Notes: generated by a model from the letters alone, not told the origin. A stretch of 64,000 bases of DNA from Synechococcus sp. 1G10 (GCF_002252625.1 NZ_NQKW01000004.1:1-64000); one strand, 5' to 3'. Counted from the stretch's first letter, positions 9,427 through 19,602 are shown. Translations and numbers: made by a program.

Positions 9427-10374
9427 ATGGACTTTCCGGATCGGCTCATGACAGCCTCCACCCTTCAGCCCCGCGAGCAGCGGCGGCGGGGGAGCGATCC
9501 AATCAGCTGGTATCTGGGCACGATCGGACGGGTGCCCCTGCTCACTCCAGCCGAGGAGATTGAACTGGGCAACCAGGTGCAGGCCATGATGCAGCTGATC
9601 GATTCGGGTGTGGAGGATCCGCCCAGCGTTCGCCACAAGCAGCTCCTGCGCGTGGGTCGTCGCGCCAAAGAGCGCATGATGAAGGCCAACCTGCGTCTGG
9701 TGGTCAGTGTCGCCAAGAAGTACCAGGGCAAGGGACTGGAGCTTCTCGATCTGATCCAGGAAGGCTCGCTGGGCCTGGAGCGGGCCGTGGAAAAGTTCGA
9801 TCCCACCCGCGGCTACAAATTCTCCACTTACGCCTTCTGGTGGATCCGCCAGAGCATGACCCGCGCGATCGCCTGCCAGTCGCGCACGATCCGGCTGCCG
9901 GTGCACCTGAGCGAACGACTCAGCGCCGTGCGCCGCGTCAGTCTGGAGCTGGCCCACAAACTCGGGGCCATGCCCAGTCGCAGCGAGATCGCTGAAGCGA
10001 TGGCGATCCCGATCGAGGAACTCGATGGGCTGCTGCGCCAGTCGTTGACCACCTCCAGCCTGGATGCTCCTGTGAATGGAGAGGAGGGGCGCAGTTTCCT
10101 TGGTGATCTGATCGCCGACTCCAGCCACGACGAACCACTCGACCAGGTTGAGCGGGGCATGCACCACGAACAGCTGGAGCGCTGGCTCAGTTACCTAACC
10201 GAGCAGGAACGGCAGGTGCTTGACCTGCGCTTTGGCCTGGATGGGCATGATCGTCACACCCTTGCTGAGATCGGGCGCCTGCTCGAGGTGTCACGGGAGA
10301 GGGTGCGGCAAGTGGAATTGAAGGCACTGCGCAAACTGCGCGGCCTCACGAGCAGGCTGCCCAGCCAGCTCTGA
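9427..10374 (+). CDS. Group 2 (RpoD-like) sigma-70 factor
   Basis: A 315-residue sigma factor that directs RNA polymerase to vegetative-type promoters. Region 1.2 (DPISWYLGTIGRVPLLTPAE), region 2 (LRLVVSVAKKYQGKGLELLD, then YKFSTYAFWWIRQSMTRAIA for -10 recognition), region 3, and region 4.2 helix-turn-helix (TLAEIGRLLEVSRERVRQVE) are all intact. It lacks the long region 1.1 of the principal SigA, so it is a non-essential group 2 sigma of the kind cyanobacteria use for light, nitrogen and stress responses. ATG 9427 is used; ATG 9448 also fits. A perfect palindrome lies just upstream. Confidence 0.93.
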   Translation: MDFPDRLMTASTLQPREQRRRGSDPISWYLGTIGRVPLLTPAEEIELGNQVQAMMQLIDSGVEDPPSVRHKQLLRVGRRAKERMMKANLRLVVSVAKKYQGKGLELLDLIQEGSLGLERAVEKFDPTRGYKFSTYAFWWIRQSMTRAIACQSRTIRLPVHLSERLSAVRRVSLELAHKLGAMPSRSEIAEAMAIPIEELDGLLRQSLTTSSLDAPVNGEEGRSFLGDLIADSSHDEPLDQVERGMHHEQLERWLSYLTEQERQVLDLRFGLDGHDRHTLAEIGRLLEVSRERVRQVELKALRKLRGLTSRLPSQL

Positions 10375-10387
10375 ATCAGACCTGAAG

Positions 10388-11485
10388 TCAGTCTTCGGCC
10401 CAGATGTAGCGGGTGAGCTCACTGGGGTCGGGCTCGGGTGCGGCGACGGCGAATTCAACAGCATCGGCCACTTCAGCGTCGATCACCTTCTCGATCGCCT
10501 TGAGGTCCTCGGAGCTGGCCAGACCGTGACTGGTGAGATGGGTAGCCAGGGCCTTGAGAGGATCCCGCTTGGCCCAGAAGTCCTTCTCCACTTCACTGCG
10601 CAGCTCGTCGGGGTCGGCCAGGGAATGGCCGCGGAAGCGGTAGGTGAGGCACTCCAGCAAGGTGGGACCCTCGCCGGCCCGGGCACGCTCCACGGCCCGC
10701 TGGGCTGCGGCGCGCACTGCCAGCACATCCATACCATCCACCTCTTCACCCGCCATGCCGAAGGAGGCGGCCTTGCGCCAGATCTCCGGATCACTGGTGG
10801 CGCGGTCGTGGGCCATACCGATCGCCCATTTGTTGTTCTCAACGACAAACAGGATCGGTAACTTCCACAGCGCAGCCATGTTCAGGCACTCGAAGAACTG
10901 ACCGTTGTTACAGGTGCCATCGCCAAAGAATGCGGCAGTGACAGAGTCGCTGTCGGTCTGACCGAGGGCATCGCGCTTGTAGCGGCTGGTGAAGGCGGCG
11001 CCGAGAGCCACCGGAATGCCTTCACCGATGAAGGCATAACCCCCGAGGAGGTGATGCTCCTTGGAAAACAGGTGCATCGAGCCGCCCCGGCCCTTACTGC
11101 AGCCAGTGGCCTTGCCGAACAGCTCACTCATCACCTCGCGGGCGGGCACCCCGGCACTGAGGGCATGGACGTGGTCGCGGTAGGTGCTGCAGAACCAGTC
11201 GTGCTGGGCGCGCATCGCCTTGATCACCCCGGTGGAAACGGCCTCCTGGCCGTTGTAGAGGTGAACGAAGCCAAACATCTTGCCCCGGTAGTACATCTCG
11301 GCGCACTTGTCCTCGAAGCGGCGACCGAGGGTCATGTCGCGGTAGAGGGTGAGGCCCTCCTCACGGCTCACCGTGGCCGGACACGCCGGGTAGAGCGCCG
11401 CCAGGCGTTCGGCGTGGCTGCCGGCTGCTGCTGCGGCAGCCCCATCGACGGCGCTCTGGAGTGTGGCGGCGATCTCCTGAGTCAT
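10388..11485 (-). CDS. pdhA: Pyruvate dehydrogenase E1 component, alpha subunit
   Basis: With PdhB it decarboxylates pyruvate on thiamine diphosphate and transfers the acetyl group to the lipoyl arm of E2. The 365-residue protein has the ThDP/Mg motif starting [20 protein letters not shown] and ending VVENN (about residues 188-218), the substrate-binding [13 protein letters not shown], and the active-site loop [16 protein letters not shown]. It is of the plastid/cyanobacterial type. ATG 11485 is chosen over upstream in-frame codons that read into the promoter of zipN. The E2 gene lies at 61.8-63.1 kb, not in an operon with it. Confidence 0.95.
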   Translation of the reverse strand: MTQEIAATLQSAVDGAAAAAAGSHAERLAALYPACPATVSREEGLTLYRDMTLGRRFEDKCAEMYYRGKMFGFVHLYNGQEAVSTGVIKAMRAQHDWFCSTYRDHVHALSAGVPAREVMSELFGKATGCSKGRGGSMHLFSKEHHLLGGYAFIGEGIPVALGAAFTSRYKRDALGQTDSDSVTAAFFGDGTCNNGQFFECLNMAALWKLPILFVVENNKWAIGMAHDRATSDPEIWRKAASFGMAGEEVDGMDVLAVRAAAQRAVERARAGEGPTLLECLTYRFRGHSLADPDELRSEVEKDFWAKRDPLKALATHLTSHGLASSEDLKAIEKVIDAEVADAVEFAVAAPEPDPSELTRYIWAED

Positions 11486-11610
11486 GGCAAAGGGAGTCGA
11501 GGCTGTTGAAGCCAACTGTAGGGGGAGGCCTGAGCAGGAAAGGTCAAAATCGATGCCGCTGCCTACACTCGCCCCAACGCCCAGGATCAAGGGCCCGCGA
11601 GCTGCCGGGG

Positions 11611-13527
11611 TTGGAACTGCCGATCGACCACTTCCGTCTGCTCGGCGTGAGCCCGGCGAGCGATGCCCAGAACGTGCTGCACACCCTTCAGCACCGCCTG
11701 GAGAAGGTGCCTGATCAGGGCTTCACCCTGGAGGCGATCCGGGCCCGGGCCGATCTGCTCGAAGCCAGTGCCGACGTGCTCTCCGATACCCAGCGCCGCC
11801 AGGCCTACGAGGCCCAGCTGATGGAGATCGAGCAGGGCAGCGAAGGGGAAGGGCTGGCAGCTGGCCTCGACGTGGCGCCATCCAAGGAACTCGGTGGCCT
11901 GATGCTGCTGCTGGAGGCGGGGATGCCGCTTGAGGCCTTCGAGGCCACCATCGCTTGCCTGCAGCCTCCCCAGGCTCCGGCCCTGGGCAGCGGCCGCGAA
12001 GCCGACCTCTGCCTGCTGGCGGCCCTGGCCTGCCGCGCCGCCGCCGCGGAGATGCGTGACCAGCGCCACTACGAGGCCGCGGCCAAGCTCCTGCAGCAAG
12101 GCCTCCAGCAACTGCAACGCATGGGCCAGTTGCCTGATCAGCGGCTGCAGCTCTCCCATGACCTGCATGCGTTGCTGCCCTTCCGGGTGCTGGGTCTGGT
12201 CAGCCGGCCTCTCACAGCCACCCAGGAGCGGGGCGAAGGTCTGGAGCTCCTCGAGAGCCTGGTGAGCCGCCGCGGAGGTCTGGAGGGCGAAGACGATCCC
12301 ACCCTGCCCCGCGACGACTTCCAGGCCTTCATCAAGCAGATCCGGCTCTTCCTCACCGTCCAAGAACAGGTGGATCTCTTCGACCGCTGGGCCCGGGGCG
12401 GCTCGGCGACGGCGGAGTTCCTGGCCTGCTACGCCCTCACCGCCTCAGGCTTCGCCCAGCGCAAGCCCGAGCGCATCGCTGCCGCCCAGGGCCGTCTGGA
12501 GGCCTCCGCCCAGCCAGGCATCCAGCCCCTGCTGGCCTGCCTGCATCTGCTGCTCGGCCAGATCGAGCCGGCCGTGCAGCATTTCAGTTCCGGAGCGGGG
12601 CCCGAGCTCAAGGCCTGGGCAGAAGAACAGGCCGATGCCCCCCTCGCCCAGCTCTGCGCTTACTGCCGCGACTGGCTGGGGCGGGACGTCCTCCCCGGCT
12701 ACCGGGACATCGAGGTGGATGCCGATCTCGAGGCCTACTTCGCCGACCGCGATGTGCAGGCCTTTGTGGATCAGCAGGATCGCCGTCAGGCCCGCGGTCA
12801 GGCTGTTGTGACCAAAGCAGCGGATCCAATCGCGGCGACCGCTGCGGGCTGGGCCATGCCCGAGCTTGAGCCTGGCGGCCCTGGCAGACCCGAGGGACTA
12901 AGCCCCCCAGCCCTGGAGCCGCCCCCTGAAGCGGTGGGCAGTGAGCAACGACCACGGACCACCAGGCCTCTGGCCCTGGCCGGGATCACCCTGGCCGCTG
13001 GGGCAGCTCTGATCGCCGGCCTCTGGCTGGTGATGCGTCCCCGGCCGGCAGCACCGCCGCTGGCTTCTCCCCCCGTCAGTGGCCAGGCCCCCACCAGCCC
13101 CAGACCGCCACAACCGGCACTCACCACCCCAGCCCCTCTCACCAGTGCCGCCCCCAGCCAGGAAGAGGTGCGCCGGCTGCTGGAGGACTGGTTAGCGGCC
13201 AAGGCAGCCATTCTGGACGGAGGCAACAGCCAGGCCAACCTCGATCAGCTCGCCCGCCCGGCCCTGGTGGCCGATCTGCGCTCCCAGGCCCGAACACTCA
13301 AAGCCAGGGGGGAGCAGCAACAGGTGCAGGCAAGGATCCAGCAGTTCAAGGTCATCAACCAGAGTCCACGGCGCATCGAAGCCGATGTGCAGCTCGACTA
13401 CAGCGAGGAGCGCCGTGCAGGCGGCAAGGTTATCCAGCCCAGAACCAAAGCCGAACTGAAAAATATCTATGTGTTCGCCCGCGATGGCGGCACCTGGAAA
13501 CTGGCTGATTTCCGCAGTCGCCGCTGA
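11611..13527 (+). CDS. zipN: Cell division protein ZipN/Ftn2 (ARC6-like)
   Basis: Membrane-anchored scaffold that links FtsZ rings to other cytokinesis proteins in cyanobacteria; ARC6 is its plastid counterpart. The N-terminus is a degenerate J-like domain ([20 protein letters not shown]), followed by a long helical region with HPD absent, one membrane span near residues 455-475 ([17 protein letters not shown]) flanked by Pro-rich linkers, and a C-terminal ARC6/IMS domain ([20 protein letters not shown] ... [13 protein letters not shown]). Family similarity begins at LELPIDHF, so TTG 11611 after a GGGG stretch is used; 638 residues. Divergent from pdhA; a TACACT hexamer at 11564-11569 could be its -10. 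Confidence 0.9.
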   Translation: MELPIDHFRLLGVSPASDAQNVLHTLQHRLEKVPDQGFTLEAIRARADLLEASADVLSDTQRRQAYEAQLMEIEQGSEGEGLAAGLDVAPSKELGGLMLLLEAGMPLEAFEATIACLQPPQAPALGSGREADLCLLAALACRAAAAEMRDQRHYEAAAKLLQQGLQQLQRMGQLPDQRLQLSHDLHALLPFRVLGLVSRPLTATQERGEGLELLESLVSRRGGLEGEDDPTLPRDDFQAFIKQIRLFLTVQEQVDLFDRWARGGSATAEFLACYALTASGFAQRKPERIAAAQGRLEASAQPGIQPLLACLHLLLGQIEPAVQHFSSGAGPELKAWAEEQADAPLAQLCAYCRDWLGRDVLPGYRDIEVDADLEAYFADRDVQAFVDQQDRRQARGQAVVTKAADPIAATAAGWAMPELEPGGPGRPEGLSPPALEPPPEAVGSEQRPRTTRPLALAGITLAAGAALIAGLWLVMRPRPAAPPLASPPVSGQAPTSPRPPQPALTTPAPLTSAAPSQEEVRRLLEDWLAAKAAILDGGNSQANLDQLARPALVADLRSQARTLKARGEQQQVQARIQQFKVINQSPRRIEADVQLDYSEERRAGGKVIQPRTKAELKNIYVFARDGGTWKLADFRSRR

Positions 13528-13619
13528 GGGTTCATGCCCTGATCGGCAGGGTCCCCTGCCGCTGTGTCAGGGTCTGGTTCAACGATCCAGCCGCCTGGGC
13601 TCACCCCTTCAACTACGCC

Positions 13620-15089
13620 ATGTTCGACGAGCTTTCCCAGCGTTTTGAGGATGCGGTCAAGAGCCTGAAGGGCCAGGACCGGATCACGGAAAGCAACGTG
13701 GAGGGGGCTCTCAAACAGGTGCGCCGTGCCCTGCTCGAGGCCGATGTGAGCCTGGAGGTTGTCAAGGGGTTCATCGAAGAGGTGCGCGCCAAGGCGGTGG
13801 GCGCCGAGGTGGTGCGTGGCGTCAGCCCCGACCAGCAGTTCATCCAGCTGGTGCATCAGGCTCTGGTGGAGGTGATGGGCGGCGAGAACGCCCCGCTGGC
13901 TGTGGCGGATCAGGCCCCCACGGTGATCCTGATGGCAGGCCTGCAAGGGGCCGGCAAGACCACCGCCACCGCCAAGCTCGGGCTGCACCTCAAGGAACAG
14001 GGAAAACGGGCGCTGCTGGTGGCCGCCGACGTCTACCGGCCCGCCGCCATCGACCAGCTGCAGACGCTGGGGAAGCAGATCGGGGTGGAGGTCTTCAGCC
14101 TTGGAGCTGACGTCAGGCCCGAAGACATCGCCGCCGCCGGAATCGCCAAAGCGAAGGAGGAGGGCTTCGACACGGTGCTGGTGGACACAGCCGGCCGGCT
14201 CCAGATCGATGAATCGATGATGAAGGAGATGGTGCGCATCCGCGCTGCCTGCCAGCCCGATGAGGTGCTGCTGGTGGTGGATTCGATGATCGGCCAGGAG
14301 GCGGCTGAGCTCACCCGCGCCTTCCACGAGCAGGTGGGCCTCACCGGGGCAGTGCTCACCAAGCTCGACGGCGACTCCCGCGGTGGAGCTGCCCTTTCGA
14401 TCCGCAAAGTGAGCGGTGCTCCGATCAAGTTCATCGGCACCGGCGAGAAGGTGGAGGCGCTGCAGCCCTTTCACCCCGAGCGGATGGCCAGCCGCATCCT
14501 GGGCATGGGCGACGTGCTCACCCTGGTGGAGAAGGCCTCCAAGGAGGTGGAGCTGGCCGATGTGGAGCGGATGCAGCAGAAGCTGCAGGAAGCCTCGTTC
14601 GACTTCTCTGATTTCCTGCAGCAGATGCGCCTGATCAAGCGCATGGGCTCCCTTGGCGGCCTGATGAAGCTGATCCCGGGCATGAACAAGATCGACGACG
14701 GCATGCTCAAGCAGGGGGAAGAGCAGCTCAGGAAGATCGAGGCGATGATCGGCTCGATGACGGCAGCTGAACGGGAGCAGCCCCAACTGCTGGCGGCCCA
14801 GCCCTCACGGCGGCGGCGGATCGCGGCAGGCAGCGGCCACAGCCCCGCCGATGTCGACAAGGTGCTCGCCGACTTCCAGAAAATGCGCGGCTTCATGCAG
14901 CAGATGACCCGCGGCGGCATGCCGGGAATGCCGGGAATGGGCGGAGGGTTCCCCGGCATGGGCGGTGGCATGCCCGGTATGCCGGGGATGCCAGGAATGC
15001 CTGGAATGCCGGCCGCGGCAGGGCGGGGCGGTGGCTCCCGCAAGGCAAGTCGTCCAGCCAAGAAGCGCAAGGGATTCGGCCAGCTCTGA
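13620..15089 (+). CDS. ffh: Signal recognition particle protein Ffh
   Basis: The GTPase that binds SRP RNA and hydrophobic signal sequences on nascent chains and docks with FtsY. Order seen: N domain (1-95), G domain with G1 MAGLQGAGKTTATAKL (about 105-120), DTAGRLQ (189-195) and TKLDGDSRGG, then the methionine-rich M domain with the SGAPIKFIGTGEK linker and helices LIKRMGSLGGLMKLIPGMNK. The 489-residue protein ends in a tail of GMPGMP-type repeats and a basic KASRPAKKRKG segment. It is followed by rpsP, a common ffh-rpsP order. Confidence 0.96.
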   Translation: MFDELSQRFEDAVKSLKGQDRITESNVEGALKQVRRALLEADVSLEVVKGFIEEVRAKAVGAEVVRGVSPDQQFIQLVHQALVEVMGGENAPLAVADQAPTVILMAGLQGAGKTTATAKLGLHLKEQGKRALLVAADVYRPAAIDQLQTLGKQIGVEVFSLGADVRPEDIAAAGIAKAKEEGFDTVLVDTAGRLQIDESMMKEMVRIRAACQPDEVLLVVDSMIGQEAAELTRAFHEQVGLTGAVLTKLDGDSRGGAALSIRKVSGAPIKFIGTGEKVEALQPFHPERMASRILGMGDVLTLVEKASKEVELADVERMQQKLQEASFDFSDFLQQMRLIKRMGSLGGLMKLIPGMNKIDDGMLKQGEEQLRKIEAMIGSMTAAEREQPQLLAAQPSRRRRIAAGSGHSPADVDKVLADFQKMRGFMQQMTRGGMPGMPGMGGGFPGMGGGMPGMPGMPGMPGMPAAAGRGGGSRKASRPAKKRKGFGQL

Positions 15090-15185
15090 TGGGCGGCAAG
15101 GTATGGTCGTCAATTGGCGGCTGAACCAACCGCCAGGCGGAATTTCCGTCGACCCCATTCACCAAGTCAGCAAGGCAAGGCAACG

Positions 15186-15623
15186 ATGATCAAGCTCCGC
15201 CTGAAGCGGTTCGGCAAGAAGCGGGAAGCGAGTTTCCGTCTGGTAGCCACCAACAGCACGTCCCGGCGGGACGGTCTGCCGCTTGAGGAGCTGGGCTTCT
15301 ACAACCCCCGCACGAAGGAAACCCGCCTGGACGCCGAAGCCATCCGGGTGCGCCTGAGCCAAGGCGCCCAACCCACCGACACCGTCCGCTCCCTGCTCGA
15401 GAAGGGCGGCCTGATCGAGAAAACCATCCGTCCCGGTGAAACCGTCGGCAAGGCCAAGCAGGCCGCCGCCCGCGAGTCAGCGGTGAAGGAAGCCGCCAAG
15501 GCCGCTGCTGCTGAATCTGCCGCTGCAGCCGAGGCTGCTGCTGCCGAAGCCGCCAAGGTTGCTGAAGCCGCAGCAGCTGCTGCCGCCGAGTCTGAAACCG
15601 AGGCCGTCAGCGCCGATGCCTGA
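15186..15623 (+). CDS. rpsP: 30S ribosomal protein S16 with Ala/Glu-rich tail
   Basis: S16 stabilises the 5' domain of 16S rRNA. The core [20 protein letters not shown] and the [13 protein letters not shown] motif are canonical through about residue 82. After that a tail of some 60 residues consists almost only of Ala with Glu and Lys, giving 145 residues against about 80 in Escherichia coli. Picocyanobacterial S16 proteins often carry such tails, of unknown role. ATG 15186 is fixed by the family N-terminus. A 6-bp stem (TGGCGG 15115-15120, CCGCCA 15130-15135) lies in the leader. Confidence 0.95.
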   Translation: MIKLRLKRFGKKREASFRLVATNSTSRRDGLPLEELGFYNPRTKETRLDAEAIRVRLSQGAQPTDTVRSLLEKGGLIEKTIRPGETVGKAKQAAARESAVKEAAKAAAAESAAAAEAAAAEAAKVAEAAAAAAAESETEAVSADA

Positions 15624-15634
15624 GCGGACGGCCC

Positions 15635-16633
15635 ATGGCCGGGGCTGAAACGCTTCCCTGCTTTTCGATCGATCTTCCCCACCAGGAAGCCGCCCTTGCC
15701 CTGGCAGGGGAGGCCGAAGCGACCCTGCATCGCCTTGAGGCCCTCACCGGGGCCTCATTGGTATTGAGGGGGCTGCAACTGGTGATACAGGCCAAGGCCC
15801 CTCAGCTGGAGCGGGCCTCGGCCCTGGTGGAGTTGTTGCGGCCCCTCTGGGCGGAGGGTCAGGCGATCGGGGCTGTGGATCTGCAGACCGCCCTAACCGC
15901 CCTCGACACCGGCCGCAGCAGCGAGCATCGCGAACTCTCTCAGCAGGTGCTGGCCCGCAGTCAGAGCGGCAAGCTGCTGCGCGCCCGCACGGTGCGCCAG
16001 AAGGCCTACGTGGAGGCGATGGAGCGCCACGATCTCACGCTCGCCCTGGGACCAGCCGGCACCGGCAAGACATTTCTGGCCACGATTCAGGCTGTACGCA
16101 TGCTCCAGGAGCGGCGGGTGGAGCGATTGATCCTCACCCGGCCCGCGGTTGAGGCCGGCGAGCGATTGGGCTTCCTGCCCGGGGATCTGCAGCAGAAGGT
16201 CGACCCCTACCTCAGGCCGCTCTACGACGCACTGCACGGGCTGCTGGGGGCGGAGCGCACCACAGCTCTGCTGGAGAAAGGGGTGATTGAGGTGGCGCCG
16301 CTGGCTTACATGCGCGGCCGCACCCTGGCCGATGCCTTCGTGATCCTCGATGAGGCCCAGAACACCACCACCGCCCAGATGCGCATGGTGCTCACCCGGC
16401 TGGGGGAGAACTCGCGGATGGTGGTCACCGGGGATCCCACCCAGTCGGATCTGCCCCGCGACCAGCTCAGTGGCCTGGTGGAAGCCGCCGGCGTACTGGC
16501 GGATGTGGAGGGCGTGGCGATCTGCCACCTCACAGCTGCCGATGTGGTGCGTCACCCGCTGGTCCAGCGCATGGTGCACGCCTACGCCCGCCGCGATGCG
16601 GCTGCACCGGCCCGGAGTGCCCAACGGGGATAG
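15635..16633 (+). CDS. phoH: PhoH-like ATPase
   Basis: A 332-residue cytosolic P-loop ATPase of the PhoH family, often tied to RNA processing and sometimes to phosphate stress. An N-terminal region resembling a KH-like RNA-binding fold (GASLVLRGLQLVIQ) precedes the ATPase, with Walker A LGPAGTGKTFLA, conserved LTRPAVEAGERLGFLPGD, PLAYMRGRTL and Walker B FVILDEAQN, and the TGDPTQSDLP sensor motif. It starts 11 bases after the rpsP stop, so it is probably in the ffh-rpsP-phoH unit. No Pho-box-like repeats were seen. Confidence 0.93.
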   Translation: MAGAETLPCFSIDLPHQEAALALAGEAEATLHRLEALTGASLVLRGLQLVIQAKAPQLERASALVELLRPLWAEGQAIGAVDLQTALTALDTGRSSEHRELSQQVLARSQSGKLLRARTVRQKAYVEAMERHDLTLALGPAGTGKTFLATIQAVRMLQERRVERLILTRPAVEAGERLGFLPGDLQQKVDPYLRPLYDALHGLLGAERTTALLEKGVIEVAPLAYMRGRTLADAFVILDEAQNTTTAQMRMVLTRLGENSRMVVTGDPTQSDLPRDQLSGLVEAAGVLADVEGVAICHLTAADVVRHPLVQRMVHAYARRDAAAPARSAQRG

Positions 16634-16698
16634 GGAGATCCGCACACTCTCACCCCGCCGGCACTGGCAGGATGGTGACAACTGAGTTCCCTGGTCCC

Positions 16699-17433
16699 AT
16701 GCCAGCCAGCAGCAATTTCCAGGAAGCGATCCGCGAGGCCCAGCAGGGCGCGCTGGTCGGTCCCAACGTCGTCAACAAGGCACTGCCCTACGTGGGTGGT
16801 GGCATGGTGCTCACCGCCGCCGGCGTGATGGGGGGCCTCACCCTTATGGCAAGCAGCCCGGGGCTGTTCATGCCCCTGTTCTGGGTGGCCCTGATCGGCA
16901 ACTTCATCCTCTTCTTCGTGGCCCAGAACGCTGCCACCAAGGGGAACAACGGCACGGCCCTGCCGATCCTCACGGCCTACAGCCTGATCACCGGCTTCAC
17001 CCTCAGCGGGATCGTGGCCTACGCCCTCAGCGTCGCTGGGGTCGGCGCCATCGGCACCGCCACCCTGGCCACTGGCATCACCTTCCTGATCGCCTCCGTG
17101 GTGGGGCGTCGCATGAGCGACTCCATCGGTCAGGCCCTGGCCGGTGTGGTGGGCCTGGGCATCCTCGGCTTGATCATCGCCATGGTCATCCAGATCGTGG
17201 GCGGCATCTTCATTCCGGGCTTTGGTGGCAGCGGCTTTGAGCTGCTGATCGCCGGCTTCGGCACCGTGTTGTTCGTGGGAGCCGCCTTCCTCGACTTCTA
17301 CACCATGCCCCGCACCTACAGCGACGACCAGTATCTGGCCGGCGCCCTGGGCATGTACCTCACTTACATCAACCTGTTTATCTTCATCCTGCGGCTGATC
17401 ATCGCCCTCAACGGCGGTAGTCGCCGCGACTGA
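16699..17433 (+). CDS. Bax inhibitor-1 / YccA family membrane protein
   Basis: A 244-residue integral membrane protein with about seven spans, among them GGMVLTAAGVMGGLTLMASS and ITFLIASVVG, and a C-terminal sequence FYTMPRTYSDDQYLAGALGM that resembles the conserved Asp-containing end of the TMBIM/BI-1 family, thought to act as a pH-gated calcium leak or to modulate FtsH-like proteolysis. ATG 16699 is preferred over the start at 16672, which lies immediately after the phoH end and lacks similarity. Calcium handling is suggested elsewhere in the window by cax. Confidence 0.85.
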   Translation: MPASSNFQEAIREAQQGALVGPNVVNKALPYVGGGMVLTAAGVMGGLTLMASSPGLFMPLFWVALIGNFILFFVAQNAATKGNNGTALPILTAYSLITGFTLSGIVAYALSVAGVGAIGTATLATGITFLIASVVGRRMSDSIGQALAGVVGLGILGLIIAMVIQIVGGIFIPGFGGSGFELLIAGFGTVLFVGAAFLDFYTMPRTYSDDQYLAGALGMYLTYINLFIFILRLIIALNGGSRRD

Positions 17434-17455
17434 GCCACCAGGCTCTCGGCTCTCC

Positions 17456-17983
17456 TCAGTCGTCGGCCACCGCCAGCACCGCTGCTCGGATGGCCTGCCG
17501 CTGGTCCTGGTCGTAGCCCCAGCGATCCAGGAATGCCAGATCATCCCCGGATCCCTCGGCGCCGGCCAGCAGCACCTCCAACCGCCGCTTGACCGCCACT
17601 GGCTCAAGCAGCCGCAGCAGTTCGGTGCAACGGCGGCCAACGCGCATGGATCCAGCCCGCTGGCCATCATCACCGGCTCGCTGGTGATGCAGGGCCATCG
17701 CGGTGCTCATGGCCAGGTTGCGGGCACTGAGATCCACCACCCCATCACCGGCCTGGCGCAGGCTCTGCACCAGGGCCTCCGGCAGCCGGTCCATCAGCGG
17801 GGCGTCATGGGTTAGGGCCACCACGAAGAAGCCGCGAGCGCCATCGAGGCTGGCCACCAGCTCTCCCACCCGATCCGCAAGCACCTCATCACTGAGCTCG
17901 CCGTTCTCCCAGTGGCCCAGCCAGGCCGCCGCTATCTCCATCGCCTGGGGAAAGGTGGGGGTCGCTGGGGTGGAAGCCGTCAT
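17456..17983 (-). CDS. Conserved hypothetical protein
   Basis: A 175-residue soluble protein I do not recognise. Visible features are a helix-rich N-terminus (FPQAMEIAAAWLGHWENGEL), an acidic central part, GFFVVALTHDAPLMDRLPEA, and a C-terminal WGYDQDQRQAIRAAVLAVAD. Codon use is like its neighbours. It is divergent from era with only about 30 bases between starts, so the two promoters must overlap, and is convergent with the BI-1 gene. Confidence 0.7.
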   Translation of the reverse strand: MTASTPATPTFPQAMEIAAAWLGHWENGELSDEVLADRVGELVASLDGARGFFVVALTHDAPLMDRLPEALVQSLRQAGDGVVDLSARNLAMSTAMALHHQRAGDDGQRAGSMRVGRRCTELLRLLEPVAVKRRLEVLLAGAEGSGDDLAFLDRWGYDQDQRQAIRAAVLAVADD

Positions 17984-18014
17984 CGCGGATCGTTGGGCTG
18001 GCAGTCTTGAGGTT

Positions 18015-19046
18015 ATGGACAAGCCTGGCCTCAGCGAGACCGAAACGGAGCAGCAGCTGGGCGCGGCGCTGCCTCTGCCGCCGACTTTGCCGCTGCCGCA
18101 GCAAGCTCCCGAAGGCTTTCGCTCCGGCTTCGTTGCCCTGATCGGCCGCCCGAATGTCGGCAAGTCGACCCTGCTCAACCGCCTGGTGGGCGAGAAGGTG
18201 GCTATCACCTCCCCCGTTGCCCAGACCACCCGTAACCGGCTGCGGGCCATCCTGACCACCCCCAGCGCCCAGCTGGTGCTGCTCGATACCCCCGGCATCC
18301 ACAAGCCCCATCACCTGCTGGGGGAGCGTCTGGTCAAAACCGCTCGCGCCGCGATCGGCGACGTAGACGTGGTGTTGCTGCTGGTGGATGGCAGCGAGCC
18401 GGCAGGACGCGGCGATGGCTTCATCGTGGAGCTGCTGCGCTTCAGCCGTGCGCCAGTGCTGGTGGCTCTCAACAAAAGCGATCTAGTGGACCCCGCCAGA
18501 GCGGCCGAACTGGAAGCCAGCTACCGGGAGCTGCTGGTGCTCTCAGATCAACGCGCAGATCCGGCCGATCCCGGTCAGCGCCGCAGCGACTGGCCGTTGT
18601 TGGCCTGCAGCGCCAGCACCGGTGAGGGCAGCGCTGAACTGGTGGAGGCCCTGGCTGCTCGCCTGCCCCTCGGCCCCCATCTCTATCCGCCGGATGCGGT
18701 CAGCGATCAACCCGAGCAACTGCTGCTGGCGGAGCTGATCCGCGAACAGGTGCTGACTCTCACCCGGGAGGAGGTGCCCCACTCGGTGGCCGTGCAGGTG
18801 GAGCGGATCGTCGAAGACGGCAAGCGCATCGCCGTGCTGGCAACGGTGCTGGTGGAGCGCTCCAGCCAGAAGGGAATCCTGATCGGCAAGCGCGGCCAAA
18901 TGCTCAAGGAGATCGGCAGCGGAGCCAGGGCCCAGATGCAGAAAGTGTTCGACGGACCGGTGTACCTGGAGCTGTTCGTGAAAGTGGTGCCCAACTGGCG
19001 GCGCAACCCGGCGCGGCTGGCAGAACTCGGCTACCGCGGCGACTGA
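18015..19046 (+). CDS. era: GTPase Era
   Basis: Era binds the 3' end of 16S rRNA and assists 30S assembly. The 343-residue protein has G1 GRPNVGKSTLLN, G2-region TTRNRLRAI, G3 DTPGIHKPHH, G4 NKSDL and G5 ACSASTGEG, followed by the KH domain with GILIGKRGQMLKEIGSGARA and the C-terminal VVPNWRRNPARL. An extra Pro/Leu-rich leader of about 35 residues precedes the G domain. ATG 18015 is the first start after the divergent gene at 17983. Confidence 0.95.
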   Translation: MDKPGLSETETEQQLGAALPLPPTLPLPQQAPEGFRSGFVALIGRPNVGKSTLLNRLVGEKVAITSPVAQTTRNRLRAILTTPSAQLVLLDTPGIHKPHHLLGERLVKTARAAIGDVDVVLLLVDGSEPAGRGDGFIVELLRFSRAPVLVALNKSDLVDPARAAELEASYRELLVLSDQRADPADPGQRRSDWPLLACSASTGEGSAELVEALAARLPLGPHLYPPDAVSDQPEQLLLAELIREQVLTLTREEVPHSVAVQVERIVEDGKRIAVLATVLVERSSQKGILIGKRGQMLKEIGSGARAQMQKVFDGPVYLELFVKVVPNWRRNPARLAELGYRGD

Positions 19047-19108
19047 GGGCCGCCTCTGCGGCCTGCTACGGCGACTGAGAGGATGGAGGGCCAGAGCGCG
19101 CCCCAGCC

Positions 19109-19597
19109 GTGAACGGCACCAGCCCCGCCTTCCCCCCCGAGGATCTGCCAGCTTTTCTCGACCTCTGCGCCGGGCAGTGGATGGTGCTGCGCAGCCGGAT
19201 GGAGGCCACCACGGCCGCCAGCGGGGACGATGACGCCTGGCATGACAGCAACCGCGGCGACCTGGGAGTGAGCCTGCGCCCGGGCGCACCGGGCCGCTCC
19301 CTGGGCGGACTGGAGGTGACGGCTCCAGATGGCCAGGCACGACAACTCGACTTCGAGGCCGGCGGAATCCTGCTCGGCGCCGAGGGCAGCATCGGCCACT
19401 GGCAGCTGTGGCCCGACGGCAGCCTGGAGCTGGTGATCGCCAGCGGTAGTCAGGAGCAGCGCGAGCGGATCTGGTTCACCAAACCGAACCTGCGCCTGCG
19501 CAGCGTGATCATCAACGGCGCCGATGGCCAGCCGGAGCAGGCCAGTTTCTGCTCGGAGATCCGCCGCGTCAGCCGCCCGGCCCCTGCGGAGAGCTGA
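19109..19597 (+). CDS. CpcS/CpeS-type phycobiliprotein lyase
   Basis: Members of this lipocalin-fold family attach bilins such as phycocyanobilin to Cys residues of phycobiliproteins, or bind bilin as chaperones. The 162-residue product carries the family signature: N-terminal [16 protein letters not shown], central LELVIASGS, and [15 protein letters not shown] followed by [15 protein letters not shown] 19109 is used because it sits at the usual distance before LCAGQW. It ends 5 bases before trmD, so it is embedded in a translation/isoprenoid gene cluster rather than near phycobilisome genes; the exact target (CpcS, CpeS or CpeU type) cannot be told from sequence. Confidence 0.82.
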   Translation: MNGTSPAFPPEDLPAFLDLCAGQWMVLRSRMEATTAASGDDDAWHDSNRGDLGVSLRPGAPGRSLGGLEVTAPDGQARQLDFEAGGILLGAEGSIGHWQLWPDGSLELVIASGSQEQRERIWFTKPNLRLRSVIINGADGQPEQASFCSEIRRVSRPAPAES

Positions 19598-19602
19598 ACG
19601 CG

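Noticed and set aside
13467-14786. 439-codon minus-strand frame over ffh
   Set aside because: Shadow of a strongly conserved gene; no start signal or motif.
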